Assembly: GCA_033439795.1 (NCBI GenBank) | Contig: JAUTDP010000007.1 | Coordinates: 2,542,001-2,606,000, forward strand | DNA: 64,000 nt | Origin: Sordaria brevicollis | Lineage: Eukaryota > Ascomycota > Sordariomycetes > Sordariales > Sordariaceae | Direction of reading: 5' to 3' | Part shown: positions 10,606 through 21,500 of the stretch, in pieces | Layout of the letters: each line of letters begins with the position of its first letter | Position numbering within the stretch: position 1 is the first letter of the stretch | The notes under the pieces: generated by a model | The model's input: the letters and a program-made list of their open reading frames with translations, nothing else | Database searches by the model: none | Told to the model about the DNA's origin: nothing | Position numbers and translations under genes: made by a program

Positions 10606-12633
10606 ATGGATCACTATAAATCAGCGACGTCATCACCTGCAACACCTGCTGAGGCGCCCACACCAGCTCTGTTAGGGGCATCACCGCCTGAGACTCGGGA
10701 CCCAAGAACACGATCACGATCAGAACCCAAACCACACAGCCATGCCTCGTGGGCCAGGTCAACCAGCAACAACAGGTCTTACCTTTCACTTCCAGCATCA
10801 GCTATTCGTCAGAGCTATCTAGACTCACTTGTTCCCCCAACAATCAAAGAATTCGACCACATATCCAAAATCCAGGCCGAGCGTGAAGCGGAGAGGAAGA
10901 GGAAGCAGCTCGAACTTCGCCGGCGAAGTCTCGAACAAGCCCAAGTCAACTTAAACTCACTGCAACCACCACATAACGATGACAACTCCTCGGAACCTCC
11001 ATCCACTTTTCGCACCAGAGCATTCTCCATCACCAGCCGTTTAGGACTTTCGCGCGAAAGGGTCAACAGTGATAACATCGTCCGTGCCAAAGCCGCTGCT
11101 TTGATACAGCGAACATATCGAGGCTACCGTGTCCGCCGTCAGCTCAAGGGCCTCGGTTTGGACCCTTCTACGAGATGGAAGCATGCAGTTCGTGAAGCTC
11201 AATGGCGTGAGCTAGTAACTCCTCGCCCTCGAAGCAACTTTGGGTTGTTGGAGAGCAGTCAGAGTATACCAGGCAGTGGGGCGTCCGGCGCAACATGCTC
11301 TACCTCTGATAGTCGGTCATCAATAGCACGGCAAAACTGGAAGAAAGTGGCAACCATCGCACGTCGTGCAGCGGCTGATGTAGACGGTGGTGGTTATTCG
11401 AGCGAGTCTTCTTCCTTATCTGCATCAGCCGATACAGAGTCTGACCAAGACAGGAGGCTGAGAAGACAGGAGGAGCGCAGGGCTTTGAAAGAGGCCAGTG
11501 AGCGGCGGAAGGCCACCGCAAGAATGATGGGACTTCAGTACCTTCTTGAGATGGTGGACCTGAAACATCGATACGGTACCAACTTGAGGGTTTACCACGA
11601 GGCGTGGAAACGATCCGATACTGATGAGAGCTTCTTCTTCTGGCTCGACTACGGTGAAGGCCAAGCTTATGATTTGGAGGCATGTCCCCGTGAGCAACTA
11701 GAACGAGAACGAGTCCGTTATCTTTCCTGTGAGGAACGACAACATTACCTTGTTAAGGTCGATGACGAAGGTCGTCTATGCTGGGCCAAGAACGGGGAGC
11801 GCATTGATACATATAGAGAATGGAAAGACTCGATCCACGGCATCGTGCCCATCGATGATCCTACTCCTCCGTATGTGCCGCTCGACTTTTCCGGACCTGA
11901 GACGGATCTTTTCGGTTACGATAGTTCTGGGTCCGAGTTGTCTGATAATGAGGCAGGTGATAATGCCGAAGACGAAGAAGAGGACGAATATTCAACTCCG
12001 CCACCAGATGGGTTCGCCATACCTAGCGGAACAAAGACAGTAAAGCACCTCAAAAACCGCGGTCACGTCTCAACTGGCATACTTGTCGACAAACTCCTCC
12101 GCAAATCCGTACGCAAAAACACTTGGATCTTCGTCGCCGACACCGACTTTCGGCTCTACGTTGGCATCAAAAACAGCGGCGCCTTTCAGCACAGCTCATT
12201 CCTCCAGGGAAGCCGCATCTTTGCCGCTGGGTCCATCAAGATCAAGGACGGAAAACTAACGAGCCTGTCCCCGTTAAGCGGTCACTACCGCCCTCCAACA
12301 TCCAGTTTCCGTGCTTTTATGCGGAGTTTGCAAGAAGAGCAAGGCGTTGACATGAGCGCGGTGACGGTCTCCAAGAGCTACTCGGTTCTGGTGGGTATGG
12401 AGGCGTACGTGAAGGCTAGGACCAAGGGTAAGGAGGCGGTAGGAAAGATCAGACATCACAAGGATCGGGTGTTAAAGCCGGATAGGTCTAGGAAGCGGGA
12501 GGAGGAGGCGAAAGATACCTCTAGGAGTGCGGCGCGAGAACGGGAGATTGTGGAACTTGAGGAGCAGACGGCGAGGGGGAACAGTAGTTTGGGGGGTCAT
12601 TTGTTGCAGAAGTTGGGGATATCTTGGGTTTAG
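10606..12633 (+). CDS. IQ calmodulin-binding motif protein, fungal family
   Basis: From the chosen ATG the protein has 675 aa. It has a Ser/Pro-rich N-terminus, a basic amphipathic helix (about 85-115), one IQ motif near 163-180 (AALIQRTYRGYRVRR) predicted to bind calmodulin or a myosin-type light chain, an acidic and Ser-rich linker, and a compact region near 305-425 (GLQYLLEMVDLKHRYG, ESFFFWLDYGEG, YLVKVDDEGRLCWAKNG) that reads as a conserved fungal domain. The C-terminus carries a second folded-looking stretch (about 490-625) and a charged tail. The frame is open upstream to 10342, but that part looks like a 5' UTR with an intron, so the MDHYK start was preferred. Cellular role unknown; calmodulin binding is inferred from the motif only. 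Confidence 0.75.
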   Translation: MDHYKSATSSPATPAEAPTPALLGASPPETRDPRTRSRSEPKPHSHASWARSTSNNRSYLSLPASAIRQSYLDSLVPPTIKEFDHISKIQAEREAERKRKQLELRRRSLEQAQVNLNSLQPPHNDDNSSEPPSTFRTRAFSITSRLGLSRERVNSDNIVRAKAAALIQRTYRGYRVRRQLKGLGLDPSTRWKHAVREAQWRELVTPRPRSNFGLLESSQSIPGSGASGATCSTSDSRSSIARQNWKKVATIARRAAADVDGGGYSSESSSLSASADTESDQDRRLRRQEERRALKEASERRKATARMMGLQYLLEMVDLKHRYGTNLRVYHEAWKRSDTDESFFFWLDYGEGQAYDLEACPREQLERERVRYLSCEERQHYLVKVDDEGRLCWAKNGERIDTYREWKDSIHGIVPIDDPTPPYVPLDFSGPETDLFGYDSSGSELSDNEAGDNAEDEEEDEYSTPPPDGFAIPSGTKTVKHLKNRGHVSTGILVDKLLRKSVRKNTWIFVADTDFRLYVGIKNSGAFQHSSFLQGSRIFAAGSIKIKDGKLTSLSPLSGHYRPPTSSFRAFMRSLQEEQGVDMSAVTVSKSYSVLVGMEAYVKARTKGKEAVGKIRHHKDRVLKPDRSRKREEEAKDTSRSAAREREIVELEEQTARGNSSLGGHLLQKLGISWV

Positions 12634-12740
12634 TCGCAAGGAATCAACGTGACACAAGGACGAGCCAAACTCACGGCTAGGTATTTCAATGCGAGTAAGT
12701 ATTCGAAATGTAAAGTACCTGCGCACTTCTCCCGTGTTCC

Positions 12741-13739
12741 TCAATTCCCATCTCTCATCGTTAACTTCGAGACCTCTTCCCACTCCCCAATCAACCGCAG
12801 TGTGTCCATGCACTTCTTCCTAATAACCTCCAGGGTATCTGTTCCTAATGCCAATCTGACAGGAATCTCCCTGCCTTCCGCCACACCCCTCTTGGTCAAC
12901 ACATCCACGATGACCTTAGCAGACTTCTCGACGTCTCCCGGCTGGTTCCCGTTATATGTCTCTAGTGCCTCACGCGCCACCGCTACGACAGTGCCTTCAT
13001 AAACTGCTATCCTTCTTTCCGTCACAACTCTGTGGTCTCCTGGTCCGCCACTGCCACTGCCACCACGCGCTAGGAACCTCGTCTGAGTGTATCCAGGTTC
13101 AATAACGCACACATCAATCCCAAAAGGCTTCAGCTCCTCTGCCAAGCCCTCGGTAAGACCGCTCACGGCAAATTTAGTGCTGCAATCTGTTCAAGATGGA
13201 GTTCCATATTAGTCCCATATCCAGTTTCGATATGACACACACCAGAAAGAAAAGAAGAACTTACAATGCGCAACCCCAGCACTAGAACTCCAACTCCCCA
13301 AACTCCCAAAATTGGCCAGCGCCACTTGCTGTTCTCCGCCAGCAGCAGCATCCCTGAGATACCTAACAACAGCCCTGGCAACATTGAACGTCCCCAAAAC
13401 ATTCGTGTTGAACTGATCAAACACTTCCTTCGCGCTAGCCTCCTCTACGCCTCCCTCCAGGATGTAACCCGCGCAATTAGCCACGTGCGTGATCTTGCCA
13501 TACACGGCGTTGGCCTCGGCCATTTTGGTGGATAGCTTCTCGTCCGGGCTGGTCACGTCGAGGTCCATGACCACGGCGCCGGCGGCTTGGAGCTCGGAGA
13601 GACGCGAGGAGGTGCGGGCTGTGGCGATTACGTGGTGGCCGCGCCGGAGAGCTTCGAAGGCGATGGAGCGGCCGAAGCCGGAGGTGCAGCCGGTTATGAG
13701 CCAGACTGGTGTTGAGGGTGTTGATGTTGGGGTGGACAT
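12741..13739 (-). CDS. Short-chain dehydrogenase/reductase (classical SDR)
   Basis: This is an NAD(P)-dependent oxidoreductase of 306 aa whose substrate is unknown. Exons (minus) are 13739..13265 and 13186..12741. The donor is GTAAGT; of two possible acceptors, the TTGAACAG one restores the catalytic motif across the junction. The Rossmann motif is TGCTSGFG (15-22), NCAGY is the NAG-type motif, Ser is near 146, and Tyr159-x3-Lys163 (YCSTK) is the active site, whose Tyr codon is split by the intron. The C-terminal half contains the PG motif (EPGYTQT). No targeting signal is visible. It lies tail to tail with the IQ-motif gene about 110 bp away. Confidence 0.88.
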
Positions 13740-14551
13740 TCTGAATGATGCTTTTGAGACCAGAGTGGGAAAGGAAGTGTCGATGACTGGGTTGGATGAT
13801 TGTCTGTCGTTCCTTTTAGTGTTGATGCTATCGGTCTTGGGAACTTAGTCGATACTAATATTTTCAGGTTGATTCAAGAACAAAATATGGGACTTATATA
13901 CATATTCCATCCCACATATTGCCTCCCTTCTCTTTCACAGCTATGTCCTTGAATATCATGATGGAGTTAACTTCAGTTGTGAAGCTAAACTCCGTCCAAG
14001 ACACAAGCCCGAACAAGCTGCCAACAGTCTGATCACCTAATCATTGATCGAGTCTGTATTCACAGCAAGTTGGCATGCTTTCAGACAACGCCGTGATCAT
14101 TAGTCGTGGGAGTGAAAGAGAGGATGATACAATATATTGCAGTGGTGTGTGTAAGTGTTAACACCGACGATAGAACGACTCTGATTGGTTAACGGCCAGG
14201 CTTAACGCCCGTTAACGCCGATTATGAAGTCTTTCGGACATGGACATACACCAATGTTTCACACAGCTAATTCTCGCGATCCCCTGTACGCCACCGGATC
14301 ATCGTATGTCTGTGATTGAGTTTAGTCAGCTACAAGTAAACATGGAGAAACAAATTCTAGGACCTGAACTCAAAGTATGAAGAAACAGCTGTCCGCACGA
14401 AAGACCCACCCACAACCATTCCTCAACCCTGACATTCTCTACCACCACCAACCCTGAAACATCACCATCCGCCATCAACCTTGCAAAAAAAAAAAAACAA
14501 CGAAAAACCCACCCAGTCAGTATATGAGTGATATACAAAAAGGCAAAAGAT
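13740..14551. other. Intergenic, SDR promoter to tRNA-Phe
   Basis: I see no gene. A local duplication-like stretch (CCAGGCTTAACGCCCGTTAACGCCG near 14197) and an A12 run near 14487 are the only notable features. Confidence 0.55.
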
Positions 14552-14640
14552 TGCGGTTTGTGTGGATCGAACACACGACCTTCAGATTTATGAGTGAAGT
14601 GGACTTCAGTCTGACGCTCTCCCAACTGAGCTAAACCCGC
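14552..14640 (-). tRNA. tRNA-Phe (GAA) with a 16-nt intron
   Basis: Read on the minus strand it begins GCGGGTTTAGCTCAGTTGGG and ends AAACCGCA. The D stem is GCTC/GAGC, the anticodon stem TCAGA/TCTGA encloses loop CTGAAGA, and the T stem is GTGTG/CACAC around TTCGATC. A 16-nt intron (14588..14603) sits between positions 37 and 38, the canonical site for tRNA splicing endonuclease. The acceptor stem carries a G5-A68 mismatch. From memory, both the mismatch and the intron resemble the Neurospora crassa tRNA-Phe gene. The mature length is 73 nt before CCA addition. Confidence 0.96.
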
Positions 14641-15094
14641 CTACTTGTTGATGAACGATTTAAGACAAATTTTTATTGAAGGGTATGAGAGCTCAGAATC
14701 GCCCAGACGTTGTTGTTAACAACAATCAACGCCATGTGGCAAGTTATCACGATGCACACTGTTCCGATTGTCCTGGTTGGATGCATCGATCTGTGGTTAG
14801 ACCGTTTATTTGGGTAAAGAATAAGGCTAGGCAAATTTGTTGAATTGGACGTAAACTATCAGTATTTGGCATAAACTGTTAAACGAGAACGACTGCCGTC
14901 TAACCGTTTGTCCGCCTGGAGCATTATGACAGCCTTCGCCACACAACAGATCATTATCAATGATTGGGTTGCTCATGTCTGGTCTTTGAAACCTTGTAAG
15001 ATGGTGGGTGGCTGTCTTGATACATAAAAGAAGAAATAAACATGACATCCAAGCTCGCAAGAACGTAGGCACGAACCCAGCACCCTTCCTAAAA
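14641..15094. other. Intergenic, downstream of the ABC transporter
   Basis: I see nothing coding. It probably holds the 3' UTR of the minus-strand transporter and the 5' flank of the tRNA-Phe gene. Confidence 0.5.
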
Positions 15095-15520
15095 TCAGTC
15101 GCTTGAAGAGACGCTTGGAGCCAGTGGTTCGCTCTTCGATTGGATTCTTCGTGAATATACGGGACACTTAAGTCCTCCATAAGCAGGAGCAGCTTCTTTG
15201 GATGATCCAGTCTGCGAAGTGGATTCCTCTTCGCCTATCGCTGTCGGAGAGTTTGAAGACCTTTCTGGACTGCACCCGACCTTTGTGGAAGGCTGTATAG
15301 TCTGATATAATTGATATGGCGCTGCAACCACCATGATCGGAGAGGGGAAGTGCTGCACCAGTTGGGCTGAACCGATCCCAGTAGGACTAGGGGGCGGCAT
15401 GTTCTCGAAGAAATCTCCGCTGTTGCAACTCACTCTCAATGGACTCCTGGCGAACCGCGAGGACGATGCAGCCAGTGACCGAGGTGTGAACGTCGGGGCA
15501 GAAGGGTTCAGCTTCAAGTG
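15095..15520 (-). CDS. Inferred last exon of the ABC transporter, with a PAM2-like motif
   Basis: A 142-codon frame (including stop) opens right after an acceptor GATGTAG, 16 nt beyond a perfect CTAAC branch point (15540..15536). The matching donor would be GTATAG at 15599, overlapping the transporter's first stop codon; the phase is 0 on both sides and the intron is 79 nt. The frame has no ATG at its start, which argues for an exon and not a separate gene. The predicted peptide starts [15 protein letters not shown] and is then Ser/Pro-rich and probably disordered. [10 protein letters not shown] fits the PAM2 pattern L-N-P-x-A-x-x-F-x-P that binds the MLLE domain of poly(A)-binding protein. 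The donor is weak, so the exon could be optional. Confidence 0.65.
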   Translation of the reverse strand, partial: HLKLNPSAPTFTPRSLAASSSRFARSPLRVSCNSGDFFENMPPPSPTGIGSAQLVQHFPSPIMVVAAPYQLYQTIQPSTKVGCSPERSSNSPTAIGEEESTSQTGSSKEAAPAYGGLKCPVYSRRIQSKSEPLAPSVSSSD

Positions 15521-18500
15521 CTACATCAAAATATGGTTAGAGACAGCCAAGGATGTATCATGCTTGAATAAGAATAATACATAGTCGGTTGTTCTATACC
15601 TCTTTTTGATGGACCGGAGTATCCTTTGCCTCGGTTGCCGGGGAATCCTGCTGGTTAGCAGGCCTAACCTTCAGCGCAGTAGAGCTTTTGTCTTTCATCA
15701 GTTCCGACTTGGCTTTGTCGGGGGTTGAGTCATTGACAACGCCTGGGGTCGTATCCTTCAGTGATGTCGGCTTTGCCTCACCAGCGTCCTTAACTTTCGG
15801 TTTGATAAAGATCTGCTTGGACCAAAGCTCGGCATACTTCCCGCCGGCCTGGATCAAGTCTTCGTGGCTTCCCTCCTCCACAATCTCTCCGCCGGTAACA
15901 ACTACAATCTTGTCGGCGTTCATGATGGTGGATAGTCGATGTCTAGATCCTAGTTAGTATGGCACCTGTCGTTTGAGGATTCCGTTAAACATACGCAACA
16001 ATGAACGTCGTGCGTCCTTTGCAAAGTTTACTAAGTGCCTCCTGAATCCTTTGCTCCGTCTCAGTATCGACAGCAGACGTGGCTTCATCAAGCAGGACAA
16101 TGGCAGGTCTCTTGAGGATGGCGCGAGCAATTGCCACGCGTTGTAACTCGCCGCCGGAGAGCTTGACGCCACGCTCGCCGACGCGGGTCTGGTAGCCTTT
16201 GACAATGTTAGTGTTCAATTTCAATCCACAGACCTGAATATGTACTCACCGTCTGTGAATGTCAAAATTTGATCGTGGATGCTGGCTGCCATGCAAGCTT
16301 CGTAGACCTCTTCATCAGTGGCTGTAAGTTTTGCATAACGAACATTGTTCATGATTGTATCATCAAAAAGAATAGGGTTCTGAGGTACAACCCCGATTTG
16401 GGCTCGTAAGCTATCTGTTGTATTAGTGTATTGGTTCCATAGACTGTTCCAATCTGCACTCACCTGAACAGATCCACGTCTCGAATATCTTGCCCATCAA
16501 TTTTGATAGAGCCATCTGTAACATCGTAGAAACGGTCAAGAAGCTTGAGCATCGTTGATTTGCCCGCGCCTGTAGCCCCAACGAAAGCTACACTTGTTCC
16601 AGGAGCCGCCTCAAAGTTGACGTTCTTCAAGATGGGTTTTTTCTTGTCGTACGAAAATGATACGTTCTCGAATTGAACATGTCCTCCTTGGAAGTCGAGT
16701 GGCGGTGCCCCTTCTTTGCTGAGAACACTTGGCTTCATTTGCATGATGTCCAACAAAGACTCGGCGCGGATCAGATCGCCCGAAATGCTTTTCCCAAGCG
16801 AAGCAAAGAAGGTGAGGGGGGAAACCAACTGAGACCAATACGTCAGCAACATCACGAACTGGCCTGGAGTGGCTTGTCCTTGCGTAATTTGGCTCACGGC
16901 AAGGAAAGCCCCGGCTAGAAGCCCGCAAAGCAAAACCATGGACTGGAACGCATAAGACAGATAGTATCCCAGGAGTACTCTCCGATACTGCTTTACGTTG
17001 TTGTTAACAGCATTCGAGTAGCGAGTTTCCTCGTGGCCGATCTGATTGAAAGAGCTGACAGTTGTCCAGCCCTGTATTCCAGCATGACGGACGTAGTGCT
17101 CCTCAAAGTAAGCGCTAACTTGGCTCTTTCGAAGCTCCTTTAGGCCTGACAACATAATCGTCGTGATATAACAGAAAACGGTTGCTGTTGCTATGGTGAT
17201 GAAGCCTTCGTAGGGGCCGAATGTGACCGAGAGGTACACAAACGCGACTCCCATGTCAATGAGCATGGGAATAGCCTGAAAACATATAGATTCGAGCATA
17301 TTCGCCACGTTGGAGCCTGACATGATTGCCATTTCCACATCTGAACAGCTCTTGGAGTCGTGGAAATCCGAAGACAGGTTGAGAACCTGGGAATAAGCGG
17401 CCGTGGAGATGCGAGAAGTGGAATAGCTTTCAACGGGAATCCATAACCATTGGCGCAACAGTGAAATGCCAGCTTCGGAGGCAATGAGTTTGAGGCCTGC
17501 AAAAATGAGAACTTGCGTCCATGGATCCTTGTGGTTGACTCCCCCGAGGCTGTCCATGACAATCCCTATTTGTCTTGGAATCAGGACATGCATGAAGTTC
17601 ATGGCAAGCAAGCAGCAGCCAACGAGGAAGATTCGGAACTGAAGCCCTAGGTGGCCGACAGGCCAGATATACGGAAAGAATACCTGAACTAATCGTTAGC
17701 CTTGTGGTAAAACTACTTCAAGAAAAGTCACTGGGAACGAACCATGAAGCTCTTGGCATAGGTTAACCAGTTTCCTTTTTCTTTCAGGCGTTTCTCCATC
17801 AACTCGGCTGCCTGTCGCTGCCGTCGTTCGTAAGGAGATTCGATGCGATCATTTGAAGGAGCCGTGCTTTCGTTTGTTGCGGTTGTCGCAGTAGATCCAT
17901 AGCCATTAGTGGAGTTCTCGCCGTCCTGGTTGACAGATACTTCGGTAGTTGAGCTGTTATTCGATGCCTTCAGCAACCCTTGCCGCTCGGCATCGGTACC
18001 CTTCTCCCGCCTGGAGCTGCAAGTGACTTCAATATGAGCCGCGATTGCTAGGGTAATAGCAAGATACCGGGCAGCAATGGTGGATATGGTGAAGATATCG
18101 GAGTAAGTCAGATTGGACCGCGGTCGACCGAGGGAGGACAGGACAGCGATCAGAGATTCGAAGAATAACGCCAGGACGAAGGACCCAATGAAGGGGTACC
18201 ACACGGTGGCTTTGGAATGTACAAGTCCAGCGAACTCGACACCAAATACCAGAATACAGGAAAGAAGGCCAATGGTGACATCTTGCTCGGCGGGAAGTCG
18301 GTGTTGAGCAAAGGATCCGATACACAAATCAATGAGTTGCATCACAAACGTCAGGATGATGAACACGAGCAGCCATAGAATGAAACGCCGGCGGCCATGG
18401 TTCTCTTGTGCCGATTTGGTCTGCAAGGTGCAAACAGCTAGCGTTGTTGAAATAATGTAGTAGGCAAAAAGCGCCGTGGGGTATCCATAGTGAAGACAGA

Positions 18501-18567
18501 ACAGCGCCTGTTCGACCCGAGGATCACGGCCGACATGGACCATGCTGCCGTCCTCTGGGTCCGGCAT
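15095..18567 (-). CDS. HMT1: HMT1-type (ABCB6-like) vacuolar ABC transporter
   Basis: This is an ABC half-transporter of the heavy-metal-tolerance class, expected to move thiol conjugates into the vacuole. Exons (minus) are 18567..17743, 17683..16464, 16410..16250, 16196..15995 and 15942..15600, with an inferred sixth exon 15520..15095, giving 1,058 aa. An extra N-terminal membrane domain (about 20-195) precedes a six-helix TMD (about 280-560). The nucleotide-binding domain has Walker [10 protein letters not shown] (about 640), Q-loop VVPQNP, signature LSGGE (about 748), Walker [12 protein letters not shown] and H-loop AHRLST, whose Ala codon is split by intron 4. If intron 5 is retained, translation stops at 15594 after HQKEV, giving 918 aa. 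Localisation is inferred from the HMT1/ABCB6 family. Confidence is high for the first five exons and lower for the tail. Confidence 0.88.
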
Positions 18568-21500
18568 TGTTTGGGACGAACAGGTGAGCAGGCTCCTCGA
18601 TGCAATACGGCTGCTGTGTTGTCGTTGTCCTAGTAGGTGGCGTATTCAGCCAAGCAAGGTGGCTCGCGTTGGTGGGTAAGCAGCACTGATCTGCCGTTCA
18701 TTGTTAGCCGTTTCTGAAGAACAGTACGTGAGAATTTCGCTCGAACAAGGGGGTTTACCTGGTGGCTCAGAATCGTTTTCGAGACTATGATGATTGAGCG
18801 ACGTATACCAAGGCCAGCTTGTTGCGCCTGGGAAATATCGTCGCGGTACCGGACAGGTTTGGATAGAACTTCGGACTGGTGGTAATCGAAGAGGAAATGG
18901 AGGGGGAGACGATGTTGGTAGTGTTTTCAGCAAGTCGGACAACTACAACGTTGAACCCGCTTGATTGCACTAATACCTTCCCCGATATTTTCTTTGGAAA
19001 AATGCGTTGGTGGAAGTTTCCATTCGTTGTTTTGGGGACGCGTCTGAGTTAAGGGTAACGGTGAAGGGAAACTGACGATGGGCTTATGTCATTCCTTTGT
19101 GAGAGGCAACCAAGCTTAGGAGGGTGCGGAACTGCGCCGGAAAGCCAGAGGTCAGGCGCAACTAAATCCCGTCGTTAACTCTGAGTGCCTGAATAGTTAC
19201 CTACCTCCGACCACAAAACTGGGTGACTACCTAGTAGTTGGTAGACGAGGGAAGGCACGCTCCTTGACTTTGGTATTTTGCGCTGCAGAGCCGAATCTGA
19301 TGAAGGCAAGAGCGAACTCGACGGGCAACAACTCGGCCAGAGGCAGGGGCACCGGCGACGTAATTCTGAGGCCCCAAAGGTTCTATAAAGAAGGCGGCCG
19401 ATGTTCCCGTAACCCAACTCCCTCCCCAACGAGAAAAATTCGAATTCGCCTCAAGCAGGAGGTAGCCTCTTGAGCAGAGTTCCGGCCGTCGCACTTTTTA
19501 TTCTTGTTGCAAGCCCACTAGGGACCCGGACACCTTTTGCGAAAGTGGTTCTGAGACACACCAGCTTCAAACTCATCAATCACTGTTTCCTCAGTTGAAA
19601 GCAAACGGAAGCCATCCACTTCGTGACAATGTTTTTGAGAGGGAAAATCTCACAAAGCTTTGGCTGGGTAACTGCCTGTATCCACGCCTTTTGAGCAGAA
19701 CACAGCCAGAAGGGGCATCGGATATCTAGCCCAGCATGTAATTCAAGCCCCTTTGGCACAGTCGATTTGTCCAACTTGGCCCAGGCACTTGTTCGCCTTT
19801 TCAGGTTCAGATGCTGGCTCGTTCTCAAGTCCTTCGTTGACGAGCTGCTGGGTTCCTTAAGGTTGGCCTTTTTGTCTGGTTACTGTACGGATTTGCCGTT
19901 TTTTTTTGACTGAGGTGACGACGCGTTCCTCGCGGGTTGTTGAGCCTCATCCAATATTCCAGACAGCACCTATGGTCTTTTGTGCTTTCCCATATATGCG
20001 TGACAAACCGCCTAAGAGTCGGTTTTCCTTGCCGAGACAATGGTGAGTACAGTGTGTTACAGATAATGGCAGATATGAGGGCCTCACTAGGATGCTTGTC
20101 TGACGCAAGGACGCCTTATATCGCCCAATGCTTTCAATGATGTACCACGCCGGATCCTCTGTGAGCTTGCAGTGCGCAAAGTTGAGACACAGAAAATTGT
20201 TTGATGTCGTGTGCTTTCGAGACTAGCTTGTCCTTCAATATCGGAAGATTGTTAAGCCAAGGTGTTGGCCAAAGTCAAGACTGGTTTATTGAGCAAAGAG
20301 AAGGAAGAGTCGGTGGGTGTGTGGGTGTGCGCATGGCACCGGAGAATAGGGAACAAGGCGGTTCGTCACAGAAAGACATCAGAACGTGGAAAGGCTGGCC
20401 ATGAGCAACGCAATCAAAAGGAATCCTGCCACGTCGCGACTAAGTAGGAGAATATGTCAAGAGGGGTCTTGGGCCAACTAGCCCAGAAGTCAAAGTTATT
20501 GTACGTTACACACCTGAACCAATGCGGCGGCATCTTAAGGTTTTGTTCCACACCATTTCTCGTGGGTCGGACATGGAGGCGTCTGGAGGGAGCAGCCCGT
20601 TGTGTCGCACGCTTCTCGGCTGGCATGCTTCGCGTAAAAGGAAAGAGACGGTGTGCAAAAGACCCTAGGCATGCGCATTATGGGCTTCGACACACGGATT
20701 GGCAGAACCGTCGTGGCCTTGTCCTTGAGGTAGGAGAGCCTCATAAAACTATGCTTGATCGACGGGACTTTTATGTTGCCATGCGCACTTTTTCCTTCTT
20801 CCTGAACACCCGCATGCTTTTAGTGATTGAACTGGGCGCTTCTGAGGGAATGATGCTCGGTGCTTCGCTTGCTGATCCCTGTTGTTTCTGCCAAGCATTT
20901 AATAGTCTCGGTGAACATATGTTGTCACACTTCTGATCCTCCAGAGACAATGGTAGCTGTGTTGTGTTAATTCCATGAGACAGGCTCGGGACCAACCGAA
21001 TTGTACATTCCGATAGGTATTCCTGATATATTTGTAGGATTTTAAAGAGATTAGCGCTTGGTCAATCTAGACTGAGACGGTAAGACCGGCCACGCCCGGA
21101 GAAAGGCCCGCACAGATAGCGGGAGGAAAAGCAGGCAGAGCAATCCTATGGATCTCCATTGCTACCTTGCCAACGAGTCGCTTAGGAGTAACAATAGGTA
21201 TAACGCTCCATGTGTCAATCCGTTGTGCCTCAACAAGCAATTTGACAAAGAAGTTATGATGGTCGTCCCTGCTTGGTCAGATGCTTCACATCGTCTCTAA
21301 ACGGTGGACGTGGGACCTCCTAAAATGGAGCTTAGAGTTGATGTGATAAGAAGTAAGACGCAAGCATCCCTTCAGTGTGACGGGAGTAGGCCATTAATGC
21401 GCACAGCAGGGCAGCAGGAAGACAATTACAGACCTTGCCCAAATGTCGTCCCGAGCAAACTTCCGCTTTGCCGTGTTGCAGCGTTAAGATCGTGTTCGAC

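Noticed and set aside
13181..13188. Using the later acceptor (TTGCAG) for the SDR intron
   Set aside because: It would delete the catalytic Tyr and change the frame away from the YxxxK motif; the acceptor six bases earlier restores YCSTK.
14827..15180. Separate small minus-strand gene downstream of the transporter
   Set aside because: The frame overlaps the inferred last exon in another phase and has no domain; the exon reading explains the sequence better.
20454..20936. 160-codon plus-strand frame in the gene-poor region
   Set aside because: No recognisable domain, a mixed Cys/Arg composition typical of random frames, and other frames of similar length overlap it.
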